NCBI GenBank assembly: GCA_021209875.1
Contig: JAGYVD010000006.1
Coordinates: 1,674,001-1,738,000, forward strand
DNA from: Rosellinia necatrix
Taxonomy: Eukaryota > Ascomycota > Sordariomycetes > Xylariales > Xylariaceae
Reading direction: 5' to 3'
Length of the DNA stretch: 64,000 bases
Program-made: the position numbers and the translations under genes
Shown here: positions 55,038 through 64,000 of the stretch, piece after piece
Layout of the letters: every line of letters starts with the position of its first letter
Position numbering within the stretch: position 1 is the stretch's first letter
Notes under the pieces: generated by a model
Databases searched by the model: none
Seen by the model: the letters and a program-made list of their open reading frames with translations, nothing else
What the model was told of the DNA's origin: nothing

Positions 55038-58000
55038 GCCGGCGGATGAAGTCGCTTGGTCGAAAACACGGCTTACTGCGAACAAATCATGTATGCATGG
55101 AAAAGGGAGGCTGGGGGTATCGAAGTCGGGCAGTACGCGATGTATGAGAGCGGTAGTCGTTCGATGGTCGTAGCGGTCGTAACTGAGAACGACAGAGCCG
55201 GTGGTATGACAGGATCGTGGGATATGTACGGGCGAGGAGCCGTGACTAAACCCGGGGGAAAAAACAAGGCCAGGCAAAGATCCACCCAACACTTCGTCAC
55301 CCTACAGAGTAAAAAGCAAGAAAAACACGGATCCTTGCTCTTGTCGTGGGGCCGGATTAGAGGGAAGACGTCGGCCTTGAAGGGTTATGATGGGGATGGG
55401 TTGTCAAAGGTTGAAGAAGACGGCCGAGGTTCGTGGCGTTCGGGGAGGCGAGAGAGGAACGGAAGTTATGGGAACAAGTAGGCAGGCTGGAAGGGAGAGA
55501 ACTTGAGGAGGCGGGAGAGAAAAGGTATCTTGAAAATGACTGCGCACTGTACGCCATATCAGACTATGTACCTAATTGAGCAAGTATGTACTTAACTCCC
55601 GAGGGAATCTAGGTTCCTCATAGGGAGGGAGCATTGCTCGCTCGCTCCGCTGCCCTAGGTAGATTAGGTTCAGCAACCCCCACTAGGTACCGAGTGCAGA
55701 GATACCTACCAAGTAGGTACCTACCTAGGTAGTGTAGTTTAGGTAGCCTGACCTAGGTACTCGAGGCACCTAGGTAATGTACCTGTTATGTAAACTAACT
55801 GGTTAGATACGTTATTACCTCAATCATTGAGATATTGTCATTATCGTGAATAGGCCACGAAATTCCCAGAGTTCTTGCTATGCCGTTCATACCCATGTAT
55901 GCTGTGCTACATGACGACTTAATTATCTCTGGGTGCCAGGTATTCACTCAGTCAGCTGCTCATGCTTCCAGTCTGTACTGTACCTCAGGCACCTTCTCTG
56001 AGTCGAGGCAGTGCATGCCTCCTTAGGGAACCCGACCGCGGCAGGTTCTGGTGAATACTAAGCACCGTCCACAGCGGCCTTATATTTATAATTAGCACTG
56101 TCTACCACGCGCGAGAGCCAAGCAGTATTCTCGCGTACGGTATGTACGTAGGGAGATACCTACAATTCCCTACGATTATCATCAAGTTCTAAATATACGA
56201 CCAACGTACGTAGCGAGCAAATACATATCGGTAAATCAACCTGCCCGGGCGCTTGTTACTACCTACTTACCTCCCTAAGGTACTTGCGATAAATACCTTA
56301 GTATCCAACCTAGGCCAAATTCCAAAGGCACATATCTGAGGTAGTGGAATGCGAAAATAATTCAGGGTTGTACTAGGTGGAGCTTTCCAATAGATAGTCA
56401 CATAACATTCATTGTCAACAAATATATAGGGCGATCCATCCCCTACAACCAGCACATATTCGAGGATGTGTCGCCTATGCGAGGTACTCCTGTGTAGGTA
56501 GTCGGGATGAGGGGGGAGCGCATGTGGTAGGTGCCGCAATGTCAGCTTTGCAGGGTGACAAATTGAATACGCACAGTGTCACTGACGTCGCAAACACTCG
56601 CGAAGTACTTACGTGTCGCACCACTACGGGGTACCAGCCGAGTGTAGATAACCTATCGGCAGTACTGTAGGTAGGCAACGAGAGCACACTACAAACCACA
56701 CTAGTAAGGAGCTAACCGTACGCAGATAACAGTGATCCCTCTGTCACAGTGCAGGCCGTAGACCGAACCAACTGTACAGCACACCCTCTGCTCGCTAACC
56801 TCTTGGCTCCTACACACCTACCCATCAACCAACGTCGTCTGGCTTCCATTCTTCGATAGGTGATATTCATGTGCGGCTGTAAGCACTTAACTTATAGTGG
56901 TGTGCCTCTGCACCTCCAGTAATTTGACCCTCAGCATCTCACGCCACCGCAGGCATGACAGGGCAGGATACGGCTTGCCGGCCCATCGGCTTGCAACATT
57001 TGAGATAGGTAGTTGTTACGATGTCTTGATCGCCGTTCCCGTAGGGTGTCCGTGCCACATCTCACATGATCCGGGCACTGTCCCGACCGCGGTAAAATAA
57101 ATAGCAGCAGCAAACGACAGCACCATGATGCACATCTACGGGAAGGGCAAACGCCCGGTGTTTGGTTCGAGTTTACGAGAATTCCCTGGCAATAAGGCTG
57201 TAAGCCATCCCAGCCCTGTATATATGCCTAGATAGTTGGCATGAGCACGAGGAGGTTCATGTCTTATTGACATAGGTACATAGCGATGAGACCCCTGGCA
57301 GCTGATGATAATAGATCGTGGTTGCAAAAGATGACATGGCTGCCGGCGCCAAGGGAGCCTGGCGACCTGCCCACACCTCACTGATGCTACAGCTCACGCG
57401 CCATCATACACGACGAGTGTGTGCGCGTGCGGGGTGGATGCAAATAACATTGCCATACGGTCCCGAGGGGGGTTCGCTCCGAAGCGGGATGACAGGCCAG
57501 ACATCGAGTTCTTGCGCCACCAGCGGACTCTCACACACACTCCGTTGCAAACCCGCAGAGCAGGCAGATGGTTATGAGGCAACCTAGGCTAGTAAAGCAA
57601 AGAAAAGGCAGCGAAAGGGCCTCGAACCACAACCTACGCGTCCCTCGTACTTTCGGTCAGCTGCCCACGCGCAACGACGTCCCGCGCTAGTTAGCCCAGC
57701 TCGTTAGTTGACATTCTCTATAGGTAGGCACATTGACATCCAGTACGCGCCGCTGGCAAGCATTGCCCAGGTATGAAATGCGGTGCCGAAAGTTCGGGCC
57801 CTACACGTGGTACTGCCGTGATTTGACGCGCTAGGAACTCGAAAAGCCGCCGTGGTGATTGGGTGGTTCGTTTGCCGAAGGTTGATCCATCAACCACCAA
57901 ATGCCTCCCAACACAGGCCCGTTTGGCCACCCAGATGGCGGGAAAATATAATTCATATAAGCATATCTTAGTTAGGCCTAAACTAGTTACCTATGCCACT

Positions 58001-61000
58001 GATGAATGCTCCGACTGCTCGAATATCGCGCCACAGAAATAATATAGCCGTCCGCTTGTGGCAAGACGAGTTGCTCGCGTGAAGAAAACAGCCAATCATC
58101 CATCAGCCCTTTAGCTTGCATCACCTCCAGTCCCCTTTATTAGGGAATGGTCTCGTAGATGGATTGATTTCCATCTCGTACCATGCCATTCCTACTCTGG
58201 TTTGAGTCCCGTACTGAGCCGAACTCGCCCGGCATTTGATCTTCTCAGGTAGGGGAAACAAAATGATACAAACGCCGCCCGGTTCACACCCTGCAACCCT
58301 CCAAATCATCTCCGTTTTTGATTTGAAGCAGTTATGCTCGGGTAGGATTGCAGCTGGGTCAGACTTAGTAATATGCGTATATCGGAAGTTGGTGACATAT
58401 ATCACGAGATATCACGCATATTACAACATGGAGAGCGCCGATAATAGCCCAGGGCATTAACATGAAACTATCGCCGCATTTCTCGAGCGGAATTTGCCGC
58501 TGCTTGGGCGTGTCCGTACATGCATACATACCTAGGTAGCATGTTGTTAGTCCAGCTCACGCGGGCCGCGTTCGCTTATCTTCCCCCCAGGTATGGAAGC
58601 TGGCGCAACCCGCGCACTAAGACTAGCGAGGAACCTGAAATGTCGAGCCATACATACAAAAAGACGATTCCACCGAACCTCAGTGTATTCCGGCTAGAGA
58701 TCATGCTCGTCGTTAGTAGTTCGTGACGACGCACCCTACAGGTACGCGTCCTAACTTGGCCAATTGCCTAAATAGGAAATCATGACATTCATAGCGAGCG
58801 TTAGTTATCGTCCTTGCAAAGTGTGTCTACTATGTATATAACCAGTCCAGAGTTCATCAGACCGAATCAACCAAACGCAGCCCGCGTTTTATGAAACTCA
58901 CATACGCGGGGGTTCAGTGGAGTTTAGATAACCATGCTAAATACACTACTATATAACTGTAACTAATTGGTAATGCTGAGGAGCGGTTTGGCCAGATCAT
59001 GCATCGCGTCCAGCTAGCCGCCAACATTCTCGCCCCGACAGCCTTCCCGGGATTTCCTCAGTCATCACTGTTGATTCTGTGCACTGTTGCTGCTGGCGCT
59101 AGCGCTGTTCTCCGCGGTAGAGGCCTCTCTCCCTCATCAACCATACCCAGCACACCCGGCAGCCCCAGACTTTATCCGTTGTCTCCTTTCCGCGTTTCCA
59201 CGTTCCCTTGCCCAACGACATAGGTAAGTGCGTAAACAAGCCTTTCAAATAAACACCCGTTTTTTCTCCGTGCAACCCTTTGATCCACTGTGGGAAGCCC
59301 GGCAGATATCAGGACCCCAAGGGCTTCTTAGTGGGGGCGAGGGTCCGTCTCATGGTGGCGCCTTGCCCCGAGAGGTATGTAGGGGAGAACTATGGTGGTG
59401 AAAACACCCTCCGCTCCGGTCAAGACAATAGATGGGTAGTGGCTCCGAGTCTGGAGTAGATAGTAGGCGGCCGAACACAGCGTCCCCTGCGCGAGGGGGG
59501 GTTGTTTAACAATCTGCAGTAGGCGGCCCCTCATGGCATACCCGCACGTTGAGAGGGACTTCGGGCTCCCTCGAAGCGTACCTAAGCAATCAGTTGGCAG
59601 ACCCCAAAAACAGGCAGTACCACGACGGCGATGGAAATCGTCGATGACGCATGATGTATGGGCCTCCCACGAGCCCGAAAAAGTTCGGTGCCCGTGCCGC
59701 GTGCCACCGAGTTGATGTGGCGGCCATAAATCTGCTGCCGCGCCTGTCACGCCACCGCCGTGTGAGGGAGCGCGACGTCGCACCGAGCACACATAGGTAG
59801 CGCCCGTTCCTTCCGCCCAAGCCACGTCAGATGGTCGAGTTTCATATCCCAGTTGCTTAAAATATACCTAAAATTCGGTCAGAAAACACTTGGTGAACCC
59901 TCCTCGCCGGGTGTATCGGCCCTGCTACGGCCACGAGATAATGAACGGAATCGCGGCCGGTCTGGGCAGAGAGGCTACTCAATATTTATTCACTACGGCG
60001 CGGTTGGGTAGATGGGTTGATGGGAACCCATGACTCCTACTAGAAGAGAGTTTCGTCAAGAGATGGGAGTATGATATCTCTGGCCTAACCAAGTCCTTCG
60101 GGGCAAGGCAATTCGTATTCGAGTCATCGGCATTGGTTCTTCGGAAAGGACAACCCCCGCATACTCCGTCTTGGCTAGTAGGGGGATAGTTCGTTCGTAG
60201 GTTTCTGGTATGCAAAGTTTATAGCTAGAAACCTTGCGCGTCATACACGTAGATAAACCCATCCAGCTTTGAGTATTTTCTTGTGACACTTTGATGGTAG
60301 AAGCCCTTGGTATAGTACACGCGTTTTTAACGTTCATGGGGCGGGTCGGAAGGAGCACATATTGATTATCGTTCGCGTAGGGGCCGTGAGATGTCGTGTT
60401 GGATAACAAGCTTCAGATATCGCGACCGGTATCGTGGCTGGCAGTTCATGCTATAGTTCTAGGTAAGTCAGCGCAATCGCAGGAAGTATAGAATACACAT
60501 GACGAGGATTTTCGCGAGGAATAACTTCTCTTTCTCGTTGTCATTGCGGATCTTCGGTGTGCGGGCGTTTATTATAGTATTGAGAAGTATGTTAGATGTC
60601 AGCGGCAGCCCGGAAAACAGGATATAGAGTTCCCTTAGAGTCACCGTATCTTCAAGTGGCAAAGGTTCAATGCTCCCATATACTCCAAAAGTTTACTATT
60701 ATTAGTATTGACTCCAGGCTTTTAAAAGATGAGCATAAAAGTTTCAGTGCAGAGTGGGATGGTGGTATATTATTGCAATGCTGCATTTCCTGCTCGTCTC
60801 CCATTCCTTCCTTATGATGATTCTAGACCATCATGCCATTCAGAGTCAAACTTCCATGCCCAGAATGATACAGAGAACCAAATTGCCGGGTTCCTCCTCT
60901 TTATAACATAAAAAGGCTGCCATCTTAGAGTCTAATGCAATGACTAACGGACAAAGGAAGAAGGAGAGCCTCAAAGGAGAGCCCATAGGTCTCTTCAATA

Positions 61001-61065
61001 GCAAGCCCCAACACCATAACGCCTCCTGCCATGCATCATCATACTCTTCACCAGTGGCGTGAAAA
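55038..61065. other. Large gene-poor region
   Basis: Six kilobases with no gene I can support. Contents: the Cdc4 upstream region, a dense cluster of ACCT/AGGT tracts at about 55560-55800, a hairpin with a tRNA B-box-like sequence at 57607-57665, and scattered open frames of up to about 165 codons (59825-59328, 60662-60468, 60409-60056, 58999-59223). The frames at 60662-60468 and 60409-60056 on the minus strand look protein-like by eye but do not join and have no ATG. Confidence 0.45.
55693..55790. repeat. Cluster of AGGTACCT/ACCTAGGT palindromic tracts
   Basis: At least six short units (TAGGTACC, ACCTAGGT, TAGGTAGC and relatives) within 100 bases in both orientations. Confidence 0.75.
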
Positions 61066-61371
61066 CTACTGGTAGAATCCACGGGTGACTTGGCCTTCCT
61101 CCTGTTGCTGAGCGCCGCCACGGGCGTTGTTGTTGGGACGGTTCATGTCCTGAAGCTCATATGCATTACCGCCTCTGGGTGCTCCCACATTGGCAGGGGG
61201 TAGGTTGGAAAATATGCAAGCCATGAACACAAGTGCACCTGTGGCAACGGCAATGACCAGAATATAGCCCACAATTCCCTCCACGAGGTCGTTGGGTGAC
61301 ATGATAGTGCCAGCATCACCACCAGGAGTGGCGGCCTCAGCAGCAATAGTGACAATGGCGGTGGTGTTCAT
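61066..61371 (-). CDS. Small one-pass membrane protein, unknown function
   Basis: Intronless frame of 101 residues with an ATG at 61371-61369. Residues about 30-54 form a strong hydrophobic segment (LVEGIVGYILVIAVATGALVFMACIF) after an Ala/Thr-rich head without charges that would mark a signal peptide. The tail is Asn/Gln/Gly-rich with RGG-like patches and ends GFYQ. I do not recognise a family. Composition and the clean membrane segment make it more likely real than most short frames nearby. The 3' flank is followed by an unrelated gene-poor region. Confidence 0.55.
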   Translation of the reverse strand: MNTTAIVTIAAEAATPGGDAGTIMSPNDLVEGIVGYILVIAVATGALVFMACIFSNLPPANVGAPRGGNAYELQDMNRPNNNARGGAQQQEEGQVTRGFYQ

Positions 61372-62544
61372 CGTGAGTTTTGGGTTGTTTTTCCTTGCCT
61401 GCTTTGTGTTGACTTAGTACTCACCTATGAAGAAACTTTTGGGATAAAATAGATGCAAGCTTACAATGAATCAGATTTTGGACTTTGGGCGATTCTTCTT
61501 GGAGAATGCAAATATGTAGCTGCTGTTGTGACTGTAAGGGTAAGACGCAGGTGTTGTTTCGTGTAGGATTCTGACGGTGAATTTGGAGAGGCTTTTGTGT
61601 GATGTTTTGGGATCGTGGGTTTTCTTTTTCACCCTTCCTTCTTTTCTGATGTAGAAAAGTGTGGGCTGTTGCCGCCTCAGGTACCAGACACGTCCATATT
61701 AGAGCCTTCATCGCCGACTAAGCGGGCATGTACACTAGTACATGATCGTGTGACTATATCGCCGGGGTGATGTTGGGCATTTTGGGCAACTGCCCCGTAA
61801 TAATAATCAGTTTAGGGAGTTACCTTCTTTCAATAGGAACTTACAATCTAGGTTTAAGAGTTGCATCTGTATAGTTGGCTGGCGCCTGCTATGGCAAGAT
61901 AAGCCCCGTATTTTCCCGAGTTAGAAGTGAGGCTATTGTGAGCTTAGCTGAGGTTCACATACCCGCAGTGCTATCCTCAAGTAGAAATTTATGCAGTTAG
62001 TTGCAGATCCTCATGCGCAGTTGGCGAAGGGTATGATGTTCTTACCGGATGGCCATGAACAAATCTATCCGGTCCAACCCGAGTCACCACCAGTAAAAGA
62101 TATAGTGATTGTAACTATACCCAGCTATGCTTAATATAAGTAGCATTTGACTTGAAGTTTGCAACAGTGATCATGGCAGTAGCCTGGCTGGAGAAGAAAT
62201 TGTAGATGGGCAATCAATCTATATAAGGACTAATGGATGGACGTTTTAGGTGTCATGTTGCGAATATAATATCATTGGCCGAGACTATTGAACATCTTAC
62301 ATTCTACTAGGACTAGATAGTGAAATAAGAAGGTAAATATTATTACTACTTAAAAGAGTATAAATAAATCATCGCCTGCGCGTACCCGGTAGACGCGTTA
62401 CATGAACACACTTCCATAAGCGGGCATTTACTAAAAACTAAATGATAAACCCTTATAACCTAAGCGCCTTAGTATATACCAAGTCTGCAAACCCATGGCC
62501 TGAGGAAGATGAAAATCAACGCCGACTCTCATCACATTGTTCTT
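61372..62544. other. Intergenic / upstream of the small membrane-protein gene
   Basis: AT-rich, especially 62100-62400. A 96-codon minus-strand frame at 61711-61421 sits in the presumed 5' leader of the small membrane protein and is not supported. Confidence 0.5.
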
Positions 62545-63352
62545 TTAGTTCCTGAATATATTAGCTATGCTCAAACGTAAATTAGGTTAGAATATATAGG
62601 ATATGTAGGCATAGGAACATTGGAGAGGTATGGAGGAAGCAGGTGACTTTACTTCTGGGATAGTCTATCTATGACGCCACGACAACCACGAAATCAAACG
62701 TTTAAACGCCGTCCCTTGAGAAGCGCATCAGAATACCGCCAACATACTGAAGAAAGCATGGCAAGTAATATCTATAGTATAGTGGAGGGTGGGCATTCTA
62801 TGGAGGGAAGTGATATCCAACGTGGTAACGGCATAGGAGGAGATGGCGCGAAGTAAATAAGATGGAAGCGAGAAAAGATACTCACAACAAGGCTAGTGTT
62901 AAATCGCCATGAATTCTCGCCTTCAGCGTGACCTCGACCTCTAGGTTGAGGTCGAGCCTCAGTTTCAGGGTATCGCTCTTGCCGCTATCGCCGCCGCCGC
63001 CCCCCACGACGCCGCCGAGGGTGTTGCCCGCGACGTTGCCCAGCGTGCCCTGGGCGCCGCCAACGAGGTTATTCGCGGTCTCGCCGACGTTGCCGACGGG
63101 CAGCGCACCGCCGGCGAGCGGTAGGCCGCCCAAGGGTCCACCTCCTTGGATCTGCTGCTGCTGCGTCTGCTGCTGCTGCCGCCTCCGCCGCGGCGGCGGG
63201 GCCTCGTAGTCGTCCTCGCCGCTCTCGTCGTACTCTTCCTTGATGTTGGGCTGCGGCGCCGCGGGGACCTGGGAGCGGTTCCGCCGCGACCGTCGGCCAC
63301 CTCGCGTCCGGCTCTTGCTCTGGCTGGCACCGCTTGGGCTCTGCGAAGACAT
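62545..63352 (-). CDS. Conserved Pezizomycotina protein, basic head, Gln tract and beta-like tail
   Basis: Exon 1 is 63352-62886; a proposed second exon of only 7 bases (62551-62545, completing Leu then Asn-stop) follows a 334-bp intron with a GTGAGT donor and a TTCAG acceptor. Product 157 residues. The N terminus is Arg/Ser-rich (GGRRSRRNRSQ), with an acidic YDESGEDDYE stretch, then RRRR, Gln-rich runs and Gly-rich VGGAQGTLGNVAGN blocks. The last 30 residues alternate hydrophobic and charged residues (LKLRLDLNLEVEVTLKAR), a strong beta-strand or amphipathic pattern followed by IHGDLTLALL. I recall this tail from many unnamed ascomycete proteins ending in LLN, which is why I prefer the tiny last exon; without it the frame simply stops at 62882. 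Function unknown; no signal peptide. Confidence 0.65.
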
Positions 63353-64000
63353 GGCGATGTCGGGCTGTGCTTGGCGTGGGGATAAGGTATAAGTGGATGA
63401 GAGGGGCTAGCGCGGCTGTATTCTGCGATGAAGCGGAATGTGCAAAGGTACTGCGCGAGATGGACATGGGATATCTGATCTTTAAAGTGTTTACTAGCTA
63501 TCTATCGAAGCCATCTTAGGGCGGAGGCACCGGTTCTTGGTATCGACGTCAGGAAAGTGGATTTCAAGGTTCGGAGGTGTGGAGAGGCTGATCAATGCAT
63601 TGTCCTGACATTGTCTTTCCATGGCCTGGGGACGACGTCACCGGCGATGTCACCCCGGGTCACCCACAGCCCAACGACCAGGGTGTCAAGGATGGTTCGT
63701 GTCTTACACGCACCCTTCCTACTATACATCTCTGCTACATCCCTTCTTATGGCGCTGCCACCGGGGCTTACGCGCATCAGTACACTAGACGGCTTCCTTG
63801 TCAGTGATGCCCACATTAGATGGTCTTCATTTACTAGCACTCTTGGTGTGGAATTATCAAATTGGGTTTGCACAAACCGCATAGGTCGACAGGGAGAGAC
63901 CCGAAAGAAATAGTTGATGCGCCACATGTACTCCGCATGTATTCCTCGGACCGAACATCTTTGGCATGTGGCTACCGGCATCGTTTTAAGCTACTTTGAT
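63353..64000. other. Window end, no supportable gene
   Basis: Contains the 5' flank of the gene above. Two overlapping frames on opposite strands (63557-63913 plus, 63981-63592 minus) exclude each other and neither shows a domain or intron. Confidence 0.45.

Noticed and set aside
58999..59223. 74-codon frame with an ATG and a signal-like start
   Set aside because: No cleavable signal pattern or family; the TAG stop abuts a GTAAGT, so it might be an exon, but no downstream partner exon was found.
59328..59825. 165-codon minus-strand open frame
   Set aside because: It opens at a GTG, not ATG, shows no motif, and an overlapping frame is equally open.
60056..60662. Two protein-like minus-strand frames (60662-60468 and 60409-60056)
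   Set aside because: Neither has an ATG and no splice sites join them in frame. They may be relics, but the evidence is weaker than for the two fragments I reported.
63557..63981. Overlapping frames on opposite strands near the window end
   Set aside because: They exclude each other, have no recognisable domain, and extend toward the window edge where context is missing.
1..64000. CRISPR arrays, bacterial operons, origins or prophage-type elements
   Set aside because: The sequence is eukaryotic, with spliceosomal introns; no regularly spaced repeats of CRISPR type or attachment sites were seen.
1..64000. Intact transposon or retroelement
   Set aside because: No transposase, reverse transcriptase or long terminal repeat was recognised in any frame; only simple repeats and short tandem units are present.

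Overview
This is a 64 kb piece of a filamentous ascomycete (Pezizomycotina) nuclear genome. Genes are intron-bearing, introns are short (mostly 50-200 bp, GT...AG, often with a CTAAC/CTGAC-like branch site), intergenic spaces are long, and the gene families (Kap123, Cdc4, fungal acid phosphatase, PIR1-like wall protein, tyrosinase, hexose transporter) are fungal. The lineage below Pezizomycotina cannot be fixed from the sequence alone; a sordariomycete is plausible.

Layout. 0-9 kb: the 3' end of a Kap123 importin gene, a GPI-anchored PIR1-like wall protein, a U1-type zinc-finger splicing factor and a small secreted protein. 11-17 kb, minus strand: a bestrophin-family anion channel and a conserved one-pass membrane protein with a Ser/His/Lys-rich tail. 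18-22 kb: gene-poor, with a possible decayed gene and one hypothetical two-exon gene. 22-27 kb: dienelactone hydrolase, a WW/FF splicing factor, and a PAP2 lipid phosphatase divergent from it. 27-33 kb: decayed coding fragments and a large dynamin/Mx-like GTPase. 33-45 kb, all on the minus strand: MFS sugar transporter, phosphoesterase (acid phosphatase), SDR oxidoreductase, GST and tyrosinase. 47-55 kb: a short RecQ helicase, a small secreted poly-Q/poly-D protein and a Cdc4-type F-box/WD40 protein. 55-64 kb: mostly non-coding, with a small membrane protein and a conserved basic, Gln-rich protein ending in a beta-like motif.

Most genes are independent housekeeping or secretory genes. The SDR, GST and tyrosinase genes lie side by side on one strand and could share a job in phenolic or pigment chemistry, but no synthase-type core enzyme is present. 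The most unusual protein is the dynamin-like GTPase: it carries two SUMO-interaction-like motifs, two SUMO-acceptor-like motifs and a basic nuclear-signal-like cluster. Intergenic DNA and some introns are studded with short ACCT/AGGT tracts, often arranged as perfect palindromes.
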